The translations under genes were made by a program, and so were the position numbers. Shown piece by piece: positions 8,797-18,587 of a stretch of DNA of 64,000 bases (its first letter is position 1; every line of letters starts with the position of its first letter). Source of the stretch: Methanomicrobiales archaeon HGW-Methanomicrobiales-3 (lineage in GTDB: Archaea; Halobacteriota; Methanomicrobia; Methanomicrobiales; Methanospirillaceae); NCBI GenBank assembly GCA_002839605.1, contig PGYK01000001.1, positions 1-64,000 on the forward strand, read 5' to 3'. The notes under the pieces were generated by a model. The model was not told the DNA's origin and did no database searches. It saw nothing but the letters and a program-made list of their open reading frames with translations.

Positions 8797-9159
8797 ATGG
8801 ATTGGACGGCAGAACAAAAGAAAACAGCAGATAAATACAAATCACTGGATGATATACCGGTGAACGAACGGAAGTACAAGTGCCACACCTGCCACCATAT
8901 CGTTGAGCAGAACCCCTGCCCGAACTGCGGCGAGACTCACCTTATCGTCATGTGCCCGCTCGATCACTGCCACTGCACCCACGAAATCATCAGCGGCATC
9001 GAGTACTGCCCGCTCTGCGGCCAGGCAGTCTGCCCTGAATGCGGCTCTCATGATGTGGTCCAGGTCAGCCGCGTGACCGGGTACCTGCAGGATGTTTCCG
9101 GCTGGAACGCCGGCAAACAGCAGGAACTCAAGGACCGGATGCGCTACTCGGTTGCATGA
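8797..9159 (+). CDS. Stand-alone anaerobic ribonucleotide reductase (NrdD) C-terminal-like Zn-ribbon/glycyl-radical domain protein
   Basis: CPLCGQAVCPECGSHDVVQVSRVTGYLQDVSGWNAGKQQELKDRMRYS resembles the NrdD C-terminus; upstream TATA-like ctaaatatttatta. Confidence 0.8.
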   Translation: MDWTAEQKKTADKYKSLDDIPVNERKYKCHTCHHIVEQNPCPNCGETHLIVMCPLDHCHCTHEIISGIEYCPLCGQAVCPECGSHDVVQVSRVTGYLQDVSGWNAGKQQELKDRMRYSVA

Positions 9160-10046
9160 GATATTATACCAGCAACAATACTCTTTTCATCCGCGGGTCG
9201 TTCCGCGCTGCCAGTACCGGCATCTCAGGCGGAATCCGCTCGGTCTCAACTCTCATTAACCACACAATCCCTGAAGGGGAAGATCCGGCAGATCCTGAGA
9301 AGATGCTCGACCGGGTTATTGCCGCAGGCGGACTTGAGCGGAATTATTTTGGCCTGACCACCGCAGTTACCACGAGCCGGACGTGTGTGCTCCAGTACGA
9401 TTTTATGACGGTCTTCATCTCTGCCGGGATCGGGGGAGGGGCCACAGTACCAGGCACAGGCATCAATATCCTTATCGTCAGCTCGCAGGGTATGGAGGAT
9501 GCCGCGCTGCTGGAAACGATCATGGTTGCAGCCGAAGCAAAGGCCGAAGCGCTCCATGCAGCAGGTCTCGCGCTGACCGGCACACCGGCCGATGGGGTAA
9601 TCGCCGCATGCGAAGGGGAGGGGGATGTGTGCCACGGTTCAGCCGGGCGGACCACGGAGGCCGGCCGGAGGATTCGCGAGGCCGTGCTCCACGGGATTTC
9701 GGAAGCGCTGCTACTCTCCAATGCCGATGTTTCCGGTGACCGCACTGCATTCTTCGTCTTCAGCCGGTTCAGGGGGGAGCACTGGGTTGAGTGGAATCCG
9801 GAGAACTGCCCCTATTATCCGTGTCATTTCGAAGGGCAGTCCTGCGACTACTGTTACTGCCCGTTCTATCCCTGCCATGACGAGTCACTGGGGGAGTGGA
9901 CGGAGAGTAGTGGGGGTAGCCGGGTCTGGAACTGTGCACGGTGCCTGCTCCTCCACGAACCGGAGGTTGCAGCATATCTGAAAAAGTTCCCGAAAGCTTC
10001 CCGGCAGGAACTGATGCAACGTGCCACAAAACGAAACGGCAGCTGA
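9156..10046 (+). CDS. cbiZ: Adenosylcobinamide amidohydrolase with C-terminal cysteine-rich domain
   Basis: RAASTGISGGIR, NYFGLTTAVTT, TVFISAGIGG, GTINILIV-like region; C-terminal CPYYPCH...CDYCYCPFYPCHD...WNCARC; ATGA overlap with upstream gene. Confidence 0.85.
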   Translation: MRYYTSNNTLFIRGSFRAASTGISGGIRSVSTLINHTIPEGEDPADPEKMLDRVIAAGGLERNYFGLTTAVTTSRTCVLQYDFMTVFISAGIGGGATVPGTGINILIVSSQGMEDAALLETIMVAAEAKAEALHAAGLALTGTPADGVIAACEGEGDVCHGSAGRTTEAGRRIREAVLHGISEALLLSNADVSGDRTAFFVFSRFRGEHWVEWNPENCPYYPCHFEGQSCDYCYCPFYPCHDESLGEWTESSGGSRVWNCARCLLLHEPEVAAYLKKFPKASRQELMQRATKRNGS

Positions 10047-10101
10047 AGTCCTGATAGCCTCCCCGATACCGGGAGCCACAAAAACGGTTTGAAAAAGAGT
10101 T

Positions 10102-10296
10102 TTATTCCTTGATCCCGAGCGCTGCAACGAGTTCGGAGAGAGGGATGCCATGTGCCTGTGCAGCCTCGCGGATGGTCTCGCCGCGGGCGATCGCGCAGCC
10201 GACACAGCCCATGCCGAACTTGAAGAGTGCCTCGGTTGCCTCCGGTTTTGCCTGGAGGAGTTCGTAGATTGTACTGTCAGCGGTAATTTCTGCCAT
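10102..10296 (-). CDS. DUF1858-type redox disulfide small protein
   Basis: 64 aa; MGCVGCAIARGETIREAAQAHG. Confidence 0.85.
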   Translation of the reverse strand: MAEITADSTIYELLQAKPEATEALFKFGMGCVGCAIARGETIREAAQAHGIPLSELVAALGIKE

Positions 10297-10441
10297 ACCG
10301 TTCTAAGTCTGCTCTGAGGGAGATAAACCTGATTATGCAGGAGGGAGCCGGGCCGTTTGGGATGCGATCCGACACTTTCACTACGCATGCCTACACTATA
10401 TAGTCCGGTTAAAACCGCACCATTAACTGGAGATGTATGAA

Positions 10442-11692
10442 ATGGATTTTTCCGAAGCAGCAGAAAGAATCTCCCGAAAGTTCACAAAAGACGGAGCAGC
10501 CCTTGCAGACAAGACAAAGATCGAGGGCAAACTCAAACGGCTTGTCCAGGAATTCGGCGTCCAGCCATCCGAGGCGGAGCGCAGCGTGACCAACGAACTT
10601 GCAAGGGAACACAACATGCCCCTGCCGGGTTCAAACCCCGGCACGCCAAAGAGCGGGGGCGGGACCGAAGAGAAGAAGATCGCCGATGGAGTACCGGGCG
10701 AGTGGGTGACCTTTGAAGGAAAGGTCGTCGCCCTCTCCGCCCCGGCCTCCCCCTCGATTGCCCAGAGCGGGATCCTTGCCGACGAATCCGGCGCGATCCG
10801 GTTCGTGGCATGGGCAAAGGCGAATGCCCCGGCCATGAGCGAGGGAGCATGGTACCGGATAGAGTCCGGCGTGGTGGACGAGTACAAAGGTGTGGCAAAC
10901 CTGAAGATCCATTCCGGTACTACCATCAAAGAGATCAGTGAAGACCGGACCCTCATCCCGACACCGCAGCCGATCAAAGATCTTCGCCCGGGCATTGGCA
11001 GCGTCCGCGCCAAGGTGGTGCAGGAATGGGACGCAAGTCATGAGCGCATGCTCCAGTCCGGGCTCGTGGGCGATGAGACCGGGACCATCAAGTTCGTGAT
11101 CTGGAAGGAGCCCGGCCGGGAGAGTCTCGAAGTCGGCGGCGTGTACAATATCTTCTACGCCCAGGTGGACGAGTTCAACGGACGGCTCTCGCTGAACCTG
11201 AACGGCGCAACCATCCTGCAGGAAGAAGGCGACATCCCGGTCAGCGGGGGCGAAGCATCCTTCACCGGGGCCATCGTTCACATCGCGCCCGGCTCAGGGA
11301 TCATCAAGCGCTGCCCGGTGGAGGGGTGCAACCGCGCACTCTCGCGGCAGAACTACTGCCCGGTCCACGAGATCCAGCCGAATTTTGTGTATGACCTCCG
11401 GCTTAAAGGCTGGCTTGATGACGGGGTGAAGACCCACAGTATCCTCATCCAGCGCGATGCCGTGGAAGCCCTGACCGGAATCAACCTTGAAGCGGCAAAG
11501 GAGATAGCCGAGAACAACCCGCTGGGAATGGACGAGGTCTTCCTCCAGATGCGGGAGAAGGTTCTCGGGCGGTACGTGACCTGCAAAGGACGCGAGATCG
11601 ACAACCGCCTGCTCGTGAATACCTGCGAGACAAAGAAGTTCGACAGCGCCGATCACACGAGACTGCTCAACACGGCCGGGGGTGCAGCATGA
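10442..11692 (+). CDS. Archaeal replication factor A / OB-fold ssDNA-binding protein
   Basis: Repeated OB-fold-like units (GEWVTFEGKVVALS..., GIGSVRAKVVQEWD...) and zinc finger CPVEGCNRALSRQNYCPVH; archaeal RPA1-like. Confidence 0.88.
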   Translation: MDFSEAAERISRKFTKDGAALADKTKIEGKLKRLVQEFGVQPSEAERSVTNELAREHNMPLPGSNPGTPKSGGGTEEKKIADGVPGEWVTFEGKVVALSAPASPSIAQSGILADESGAIRFVAWAKANAPAMSEGAWYRIESGVVDEYKGVANLKIHSGTTIKEISEDRTLIPTPQPIKDLRPGIGSVRAKVVQEWDASHERMLQSGLVGDETGTIKFVIWKEPGRESLEVGGVYNIFYAQVDEFNGRLSLNLNGATILQEEGDIPVSGGEASFTGAIVHIAPGSGIIKRCPVEGCNRALSRQNYCPVHEIQPNFVYDLRLKGWLDDGVKTHSILIQRDAVEALTGINLEAAKEIAENNPLGMDEVFLQMREKVLGRYVTCKGREIDNRLLVNTCETKKFDSADHTRLLNTAGGAA

Positions 11693-12291
11693 GCATGCCC
11701 GCACGCGACATGACCCGGCGCGAAGGCTCGTTCGAGCGCGAACCGGCGCGGCGTGTCTTTGCCGGTGAACTCCGGGAATGCCACTACCAGTTCAAGGACG
11801 GCGAGGATGAGAAGAGCCCGACCTTTGTCCTCCTCCCGACCGGTGAGCGCTGCAACCGGATCTTCATTGTCGGTACCTTAACCGAGAAGACCCGGCAGGG
11901 TGAGCAGAACATCTTCTACCGGGGCCGGGTCGTTGACCCCACGGGCACCTTCTTTGTGATGGCCGGCAGTTACCAGCCCGAGGCGATGCAGCAGCTGGCA
12001 AAGATTGAGACACCTGCCTTTGTCGCCGTTGTTGGCAAGCCGAACCTGTACCGGAAAGACGAGGCAAGTGCACCGATGGTCTCGGTCCGGGTCGAGTCGA
12101 TCACCGTTGTGGACAAGGACACCCGCGATCTCTGGGTGCTGGATGCGGCAGAGCGCACGCTCGACCGGATTAATGCCCTGCGCACCGGCGACTCGCCGGA
12201 TATTACCAAGGCAAAAGAGCAGCACCCCACGCTGGACCCGGCAGTCTTCCACCGCATGGCCTACGATGCGCTGGCGCAGATTACGATGTGA
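11689..12291 (+). CDS. RPA-associated OB-fold protein (RPA3-like/COG3390 family)
   Basis: RRVFAGELRE...FIVGTLTEKTRQGEQNIFYRGRVVDPTGTFFVMAGSYQPEA; ATGA overlap with upstream RPA. Confidence 0.85.
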   Translation: MSMPARDMTRREGSFEREPARRVFAGELRECHYQFKDGEDEKSPTFVLLPTGERCNRIFIVGTLTEKTRQGEQNIFYRGRVVDPTGTFFVMAGSYQPEAMQQLAKIETPAFVAVVGKPNLYRKDEASAPMVSVRVESITVVDKDTRDLWVLDAAERTLDRINALRTGDSPDITKAKEQHPTLDPAVFHRMAYDALAQITM

Positions 12292-12317
12292 GATTTGGAA
12301 GAGGTATCAAGCCCGAC

Positions 12318-12350
12318 AAATTGCGTATAATCTGCAATTCATTTTTTTTT
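12318..12350 (+). terminator. Candidate hairpin/poly-T terminator after the RPA operon
   Basis: aattgc-gtataatct-gcaatt followed by a run of T. Confidence 0.5.
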
Positions 12351-12550
12351 GATGCACCCGGGGACTCCGCCCCTTCCACGGGGCATCTCCCGAAAACGAT
12401 TCCTCCGGATTCCCGGTCAAAGCCCTGTCACGCAATACCGGGGCATCGCATGCGCCCCCGCCCCCCGGGGGCGGGGCTGGCGCGGGGGGGCGATCATGCT
12501 TTCATCACCTTTTCATCCTTCAATACTTCAGCAAAATATCCCAACTTTTC

Positions 12551-12775
12551 AAAGTACACCGCCCGACCCCTGCACCAGATCCGCTTACGGTTTCTTTCTT
12601 GCGCAGACGCAAAAAATGCATTTTTTCTCACAAAATGCCGGGCGTGGATGGGGGGGTCGGGCGGTGTACTTTGGGTTTTTGCCCGCGCTTGTGTAACAAC
12701 ATTCAGGATTTCCCGGGATAACCTTCCACCATTTCCGGGATTTAAAAAAGAAAGGTACACCGTCCGACCCCCCCA
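12551..12775. repeat. Three copies of a ~20-nt intergenic repeat (two perfectly inverted, one diverged)
   Basis: aaagtacaccgcccgacccc (12551-12570), its exact reverse complement (12653-12672), and aggtacaccgtccgacccc (~12753-12771). Confidence 0.8.
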
Positions 12776-12860
12776 ATACCCCCGCTCCGGGTTTCCTGCC
12801 CCGGAGAAAAACAATTACATTCTGCGCCGTTGAAAAGAGAGGCATCCAACACCAGCGATC

Positions 12861-13700
12861 ATGACCCCGCCCCCCACACCTTCCCGCCAGTTCCTTGCCA
12901 CCGGTTTCCGCAACGTGGACACCTCCGGCGACACGGATGCGTGCCACCGCTGCCTTGACCTCATCGCGGGCGTTCCGTTCTTTAACGAGGTCAAGCGCGA
13001 CAGCATCCGGATTATTGCAGACGCTTCGCCGCACCGGGTGCTGGATGCCGGCTGTGGAGCAGGAGTCGACCTCCCGAATCTGGCGTCTGCACTCCCCCCT
13101 CCTTCGGAGATCGTCGGGTTCGACGCGAGTGCATCCCTCCTTGCACGGGCGGGAGATCGGATCGCGGATTGCAGCACCCGGTGCCGGCTCGTGAAGGGCG
13201 ACATCCTGCACACGCCCTTTCGCGATGGCGCATTCGGTGCCTGCCGGATCGACCGGGTGCTCCAGCACATCCATGAGCCGGGGCGGGCGATAGAGGAACT
13301 TGCCCGGACTCTGGCGCAGGGAGGAGTTTTGGTTGCGTTCGACAACGACTGGGACACCTTCGGAATCAGCCTCGATGACCAAAAACTTGCAGAACTGATC
13401 CGCCATTCATGGCGCGACAGTTTTGCATCCGGCCGTATCGGGCACGACCTCCCCCGGATATTCCGTGAGAGCGGGCTTGCTGAGGTCAAGGCAGAGCCCC
13501 GGACCCTCGTCCTTGATGATCTCGCGGTGGCAGAACCGGTCTTTGACCTGCCCCACCTGCTGGAGCGGATGCAGAAGGGCGGGGAGCTGACCACGGATCA
13601 GGTCGCCGGAATCCGGGACGAATTCACCCGGCGGGCACGTGAAGGCAGGTTCCGCCTCACCTATACCGGGTTCCTCGTCCGGGGAAAAAAACCGGAATAA
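12861..13700 (+). CDS. Class I SAM-dependent methyltransferase
   Basis: VLDAGCGAGVDLPNLA, IVGFDASASLLARA, IDRVLQHIHEPGRAIEELARTLAQGGVLVAFDND. Confidence 0.85.
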   Translation: MTPPPTPSRQFLATGFRNVDTSGDTDACHRCLDLIAGVPFFNEVKRDSIRIIADASPHRVLDAGCGAGVDLPNLASALPPPSEIVGFDASASLLARAGDRIADCSTRCRLVKGDILHTPFRDGAFGACRIDRVLQHIHEPGRAIEELARTLAQGGVLVAFDNDWDTFGISLDDQKLAELIRHSWRDSFASGRIGHDLPRIFRESGLAEVKAEPRTLVLDDLAVAEPVFDLPHLLERMQKGGELTTDQVAGIRDEFTRRAREGRFRLTYTGFLVRGKKPE

Positions 13701-13751
13701 CCGGCACGGAAATCCTTATCGTCCCCCTTTCCAATCACTCACGGATCCCGT

Positions 13752-13991
13752 ATGGAACAAAAGGAACCGGGTGAATTCATTCAGGATATCGATACGAAGA
13801 CGCTCAAGGAAGAGGCCCAAAAACCGGGACTCAAACCCGGGCGGTGCCCGACAAAAACGAGCATTGAAAAGATGCTGCCCGAAGCAAGCCTGAAGAGACT
13901 GGTAAAAAAAAGTGAACGAATAATGCCGGTTTTTCGCGGGCCGCACCAGCCGTCCGTTACCCCGAATGCCGGTTCAGAACACTTCGATTAA
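13752..13991 (+). CDS. Small hypothetical protein
   Basis: 79-aa ORF with plausible upstream promoter region; short convergent overlap with next gene. Confidence 0.35.
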   Translation: MEQKEPGEFIQDIDTKTLKEEAQKPGLKPGRCPTKTSIEKMLPEASLKRLVKKSERIMPVFRGPHQPSVTPNAGSEHFD

Positions 13992-15158
13992 ACCCCTGCT
14001 CTTCCCGGTCAGCGACCGGCCACCCTGCGGGGTCACGACAAACGTGTTCTCGATCCCGACAAGGCCCACATCCGCCACCCCTTTCTTGGGTTCGAGCGCA
14101 ATGACCATCCCCTCCTCGAGCGGTTCGTCAAAGCCTTCCGCGATGACCGGCAGCTCGTCGATCCAGAGCCCGATCCCGTGGCCGAGGAACTTCACCTGCT
14201 TCCCGCCATACCCCATGAAGTTCTCGCGGAACTCCGCGTCAAGGCTTTCCATGACCGACCGGTAAATGGCGGACGGGGCCGTGCCCGGTTTGAGCATCGA
14301 AGCCGCCATATCCTGGATCTCCACGCAGCGCTGGTGGTCCCGGATCGCTGTATCGGGGATAGGCCGTTTGAACATATACGAGAGGGTCTTGTCGGTCTGG
14401 TACCCGTTAACCCCGCACCCGATGTCGATGATGACCAGGTCGCCGGGTTTCAGCTTGCGTTCCCGGCAGCCCATCTGGGGGACCGACGGGTGCATGCCGG
14501 CAACGCCGCCGGGGGTATCCACGCAGATGGGCGAGAGCGAACTGGTACCAAACCCGATCTGGCCCATGACCATCTCGTTGAACATCCCGAAGCGGATGAT
14601 CCCCTGGTGCCCCTCCTTCACCATCACCGAGTAGAGGTCGCAGGCAAGGGTGACCTCGTCCATGCTTTCGATGAGCATGCCGGGCACGAGGTCCTCGAGC
14701 ACGTGCCGGTGGATCTCTCCGGCCCGCTCCATGAGCGCAAGTTCGTACGGGCTCTTCCGGGCACGGACCGCCCCGATCTGGTCGTCGACCGGGCGCACAG
14801 AGGTAAACCGGAGATGCTTCTGCATCCGCTGGAACTGGGCAAATGACACGTGCTCGGTTTCCAGGTGGATTGTGGTGGGAAGAGTCTGCATCACCGCGGC
14901 AATGTCCCGGTAGCTCCGCATCTTCCGGATATCGGGGAAGAACGACTCCTCCAGTGCCCGCTCGTAACTCATCCGTACCCAGAACGTTGCATCGCCATTC
15001 CGGGGAATGAGGAGGAGGCCGTCCTGCATGGTGCCGGTGAAGTAGTACAGGGGAACCTTGGCCGTGATGCCGGCCATCTCCCAGGAAGGCTCGGTCGTGT
15101 CCATTCGTTCCCGGAAACGGTTCAGGCGGTCATTCAGTTCGGTAAGCGGGACCTTCAT
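13974..15158 (-). CDS. M24 family aminopeptidase (Xaa-Pro aminopeptidase-like)
   Basis: [50 protein letters not shown]; internal start [12 protein letters not shown]. Confidence 0.9.
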   Translation of the reverse strand: MKVPLTELNDRLNRFRERMDTTEPSWEMAGITAKVPLYYFTGTMQDGLLLIPRNGDATFWVRMSYERALEESFFPDIRKMRSYRDIAAVMQTLPTTIHLETEHVSFAQFQRMQKHLRFTSVRPVDDQIGAVRARKSPYELALMERAGEIHRHVLEDLVPGMLIESMDEVTLACDLYSVMVKEGHQGIIRFGMFNEMVMGQIGFGTSSLSPICVDTPGGVAGMHPSVPQMGCRERKLKPGDLVIIDIGCGVNGYQTDKTLSYMFKRPIPDTAIRDHQRCVEIQDMAASMLKPGTAPSAIYRSVMESLDAEFRENFMGYGGKQVKFLGHGIGLWIDELPVIAEGFDEPLEEGMVIALEPKKGVADVGLVGIENTFVVTPQGGRSLTGKSRGLIEVF

Positions 15159-15299
15159 AACGGAACTATTGAACCGGAGGATACATAATCGTGATGAATT
15201 GTGGATAGGAAGTGTGCGGCAATTGCGTCTCCCCGTGCCGGATAAAACCATGACAGCATTTATACACGGGACTCGCAAACATCCGATAACGATCCGGCC

Positions 15300-16517
15300 A
15301 TGCAGAAACTCATTCCGTTCCGGGGACTGCTCATTGGAGGCGGCAGCCTCATCCTTCTCATCCTGCTCTCCCTCTGTGGATCCGTGCCCGTGTTCTCCGG
15401 CACCGCAGGCAGCAATCCGGGCGTCAGCCTCCTGTATGCTTCGGCCGGCACCATGCCCCAGCTGCTCAACACCCACCAGATCGATGCGTTCCTCATCTGG
15501 GAACCGGTGGTCTCGAACGCCGAACTCTCCGGCATCGGGAAACGGATTGCCGTGCCGGCCGATCTCCCCCCGCCCGGTAAATGGGACAATGCAGCAATCA
15601 ACGTGCTCGTCTTAAGGAGGAACATCATCAGGGACGAGCCGGAGATCGCATCACTCCTCTCGGCCCTCACAACCGCGGCAATTGAAAGAACGGAAGAGGA
15701 ACCTGCGCTTGCAGAAAACATAACGGCCGCGTGGGTGTTCGGCAACAAGCCGATCCTTACCCCGGTCGGTTCCTTAAATCCGCTGGAGGTGGAGCGGCAT
15801 TCCTTTGCCAACATGGTCTTCACCGCAGATGCCACCCTCCCGGAGTCCGGGATCGTGCAGAGCGCGGTGGAGGCACAGAAAAGGACGTACGATCCGACAG
15901 CGATGGTGGATACCTCCGTTGCAGAACAGGGCAGGCTTATCCTGAACGGATCCCGCCCCCCCCGGCCCGGGGGGAGCATGCCGACGATCGGGATCGGATA
16001 TATCCCGTCAACGGACAACTATGCCCCGCTCTATGTTATGGTCAAAGATGCGCCGTATTTCTGCAACCGGTACGGGTTCTGCCTTGTGCCGGACAATCCG
16101 GCCGAGTCCCGGCCGGTCGCGTGCACGCTCATGGTGAACGGGACTCCCGCGGCCCATATCAGGCTTGTGCCGGGACAGTCTGGCGGCGGCATCATGACCA
16201 CGATCGGGCAGAACGCGCTCGACGGAGCTTTCGTAGGATCGGTCCCGGCCGAGCTGCAGATTGGCCTCGGCAACCCCTCGTCCGTCATCCAGTCCATCAA
16301 CACCGGCGGATCGGGGCTGGTCGTCGGACCCGACGCACCCTGCACCGACTGGCACGGTTTCGTCCGCTGGGCAGAGGTGCGGTCGGCAGCAGGACGCCCT
16401 CTGGTCATTGCAACGGTCCAGAGCTCCATCCAGGAGGACATGGTCCGGGAAGCATTCGCATACGAGAACATCACGGTGACATTCTATGGTACTGATATCA
16501 CGGCCGGCGCTGCGTGA
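15300..16517 (+). CDS. NitT/TauT-type ABC transporter substrate-binding protein (apparent permuted lobe order)
   Basis: N-terminal signal/TM; QIDAFLIWEPVVSNAE followed later by TIGIGYIPSTDNYAPLYVM and INTGGSGLVVG; adjacent permease and ATPase genes. Confidence 0.82.
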   Translation: MQKLIPFRGLLIGGGSLILLILLSLCGSVPVFSGTAGSNPGVSLLYASAGTMPQLLNTHQIDAFLIWEPVVSNAELSGIGKRIAVPADLPPPGKWDNAAINVLVLRRNIIRDEPEIASLLSALTTAAIERTEEEPALAENITAAWVFGNKPILTPVGSLNPLEVERHSFANMVFTADATLPESGIVQSAVEAQKRTYDPTAMVDTSVAEQGRLILNGSRPPRPGGSMPTIGIGYIPSTDNYAPLYVMVKDAPYFCNRYGFCLVPDNPAESRPVACTLMVNGTPAAHIRLVPGQSGGGIMTTIGQNALDGAFVGSVPAELQIGLGNPSSVIQSINTGGSGLVVGPDAPCTDWHGFVRWAEVRSAAGRPLVIATVQSSIQEDMVREAFAYENITVTFYGTDITAGAA

Positions 16518-17271
16518 CTGCGGGAAAGGACTTTTTCTCATTGTCCTCCTCCTTGCGGTGTGGGAGGCAGCCGCGCTCGTCATCCAGAACAACTACATCC
16601 TCCCGCAGATTGGCGACATCTTTGCCGTGCTCTTCCAGCCGGCTGCACCGGTGCTTGGCGGGCCTTCGATGATCGAGAACGCTACGGTCAGCCTCCGCGA
16701 GGTGCTGACCGGCTTTGGCTGTGCAGCACTCCTTGCCATCCCGCTGGGCCTTGTCATCGGCTCATCACGGGAAGTCGGAACCTACCTGAACCCCGCGATC
16801 CAGATCCTTCGCCCGGTGCCCCCGATCGCCTGGATGCCGTTTGCCATTGCATGGTTCGGCATCGGGTTCCACTCCATCCTCTTCATCATCGCCATGGGTG
16901 CGTTCTTCCCCATCCTGATCAATACCGTGGACGGGGTGCAGGGCGTCCGCCGCAGCTGGGTTGAAGTTGCCGGGATGTTCCATGCAACAACCTTCGAGCG
17001 GTTCCGGACCGTGATCCTGCCCGGCGCCCTTCCCATGATCTGGACCGGGCTGCGGGTCTCCTTCGGGGTTGCATGGATGTGCGTGGTGGCTGCCGAGATG
17101 CTCCCCGGTACCACAGCCGGCCTCGGCTTCCTCATCATGTACGCCTACAACCTCGGCCAGCTGCAGGTCATCGGCGCCGGCATGATCGTCATCGGGCTGA
17201 TCGGCCTTTTTGCCGACACGCTCTTCCGGGCCGGGCAGGAGCGGTTCTTCTCCTGGCAGGGGAGGGACTGA
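16486..17271 (+). CDS. ABC transporter permease (NitT/TauT family)
   Basis: TM-rich; LRPVPPIAWMPFAIAWFGIG and VILPGALPMIWTGLRVSFGVAWM (EAA loop-like). Confidence 0.92.
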   Translation: MVLISRPALRDCGKGLFLIVLLLAVWEAAALVIQNNYILPQIGDIFAVLFQPAAPVLGGPSMIENATVSLREVLTGFGCAALLAIPLGLVIGSSREVGTYLNPAIQILRPVPPIAWMPFAIAWFGIGFHSILFIIAMGAFFPILINTVDGVQGVRRSWVEVAGMFHATTFERFRTVILPGALPMIWTGLRVSFGVAWMCVVAAEMLPGTTAGLGFLIMYAYNLGQLQVIGAGMIVIGLIGLFADTLFRAGQERFFSWQGRD

Positions 17272-17273
17272 CC

Positions 17274-18029
17274 ATGGAACCGGTTCTCTGTGTCAGGGCG
17301 ATCGAGAAGACGTTCTCCGGTGCTGACGGGGCCTGCCCGGCCCTTGCCGGGATCTCGTTTGACATTGCCCCCCGGGAAATTGTCTGCCTCATGGGCCCCT
17401 CGGGATGCGGGAAATCGACCCTGCTGCGGATCATCGCCGGGCTCGACTACGCGGATCGCGGGTCCCTCCACATGGCCACTGACAACAACGGCGGAACCGC
17501 CAGGACGGCGATGGTCTTCCAGGAGCATGCCCTCTTCCCGTGGCTTTCGGTGTACGACAACATCGTGTACGGCCTCCGGCTCTCTGCACAGCGGGTGCCG
17601 GAGGACGAGGTGGCGCGCCGGGCCGAAGCCCTCCTCGCTCTCACCCGGCTCAGTGGTTTCTCCCGTTCCCTGCCCCACCAGCTGTCCGGCGGGATGAAGC
17701 AGCGGGCAGCGGTTGCCCGGGCACTTGCGGGGGAGCCCCCGGTCGTCCTGATGGACGAGCCGTTCTCGGCGCTCGATCCGTTCACCCGCCGGGAACTCGA
17801 AGACGAGGTCCTCCGGATCCGAAGTGACCTGAAGACGACCTTCCTCATCGTATCGCACAACCCCGAGGAGGCCGTGTACCTTGCGGACCGGATCATCGTC
17901 CTCTCCCCGCGGCCGGCCAGGGTTGCTGCGGAAATTCCCGTTCGCCTCCCGTTCCCGCGCAACCCGGCGGATCCGGCGTTCCTGAAAATCCGTGAGGAGG
18001 TCACCCGGGCGGTCCTGGGAGCGGAGTGA
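17274..18029 (+). CDS. ABC transporter ATP-binding protein (NitT/TauT family)
   Basis: Walker A GPSGCGKST, signature LSGGMKQRAAVARAL, Walker B VVLMDEPFSALD. Confidence 0.96.
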   Translation: MEPVLCVRAIEKTFSGADGACPALAGISFDIAPREIVCLMGPSGCGKSTLLRIIAGLDYADRGSLHMATDNNGGTARTAMVFQEHALFPWLSVYDNIVYGLRLSAQRVPEDEVARRAEALLALTRLSGFSRSLPHQLSGGMKQRAAVARALAGEPPVVLMDEPFSALDPFTRRELEDEVLRIRSDLKTTFLIVSHNPEEAVYLADRIIVLSPRPARVAAEIPVRLPFPRNPADPAFLKIREEVTRAVLGAE

Positions 18030-18034
18030 CGATC

Positions 18035-18520
18035 TCACCCGGAGCCGCGTTCTGCCCGTTCTTTCAGCGCCTCGTTCATCTCAAAAAATCCCCGGGCCGT
18101 ATCGCGTTTCAGCATCGCCTCAAGGAGCGGGAGGAGGATCCCGGAGAAGTATTCGTGCTGGATGAAAAGGGAGCGGTGCCCCTCAAGGGGCCGGATCTCA
18201 AAGACATGTTCGCCGTCAAACAATCCCCGCACGAGGAGATGGCCCCTCCACCGAAGTTCCCGGGGCGGGTTCACGGTCAAAAGAACCGGGCGTATCGTCA
18301 TTGCGGCCGATCCGGACGGGCGGATGTCTGCGGTTATCCGCCCGCCTTCAGCGAGATCGCCCCGGATATTCCGGATAAACGGGTTCCAGTCCGGGTATGC
18401 TGCAAACGCGGTGAGGATCTCCCATACCTTTTCGGGAGCAGCAGAGATCTCGATCGCGCTCCAGAGTTCCCCGCCATGTTCGGATTTCCGGTATTCCGGC
18501 GGATGCTGTACCTCCGTCAT
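18035..18520 (-). CDS. SRPBCC (START-like) domain protein
   Basis: SAIEISAAPEKVWEILTAFAAYPDWNPFI...HEYFSGILLPLLEAML; internal start MTEVQHPPEY. Confidence 0.85.
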   Translation of the reverse strand: MTEVQHPPEYRKSEHGGELWSAIEISAAPEKVWEILTAFAAYPDWNPFIRNIRGDLAEGGRITADIRPSGSAAMTIRPVLLTVNPPRELRWRGHLLVRGLFDGEHVFEIRPLEGHRSLFIQHEYFSGILLPLLEAMLKRDTARGFFEMNEALKERAERGSG

Positions 18521-18587
18521 GGATGAAAGATACTCTGCGCCTTGTGGGTAAAAAAGCTTGAGAGAGAAAAGAGTCCCGCGGGGGATA

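Noticed and set aside
12288-12833. 181-aa, 115-aa and 106-aa ORFs in the post-RPA gap
   Set aside because: Overlap inverted repeats and poly-G/C tracts, no recognisable protein features; better explained as non-coding repeats
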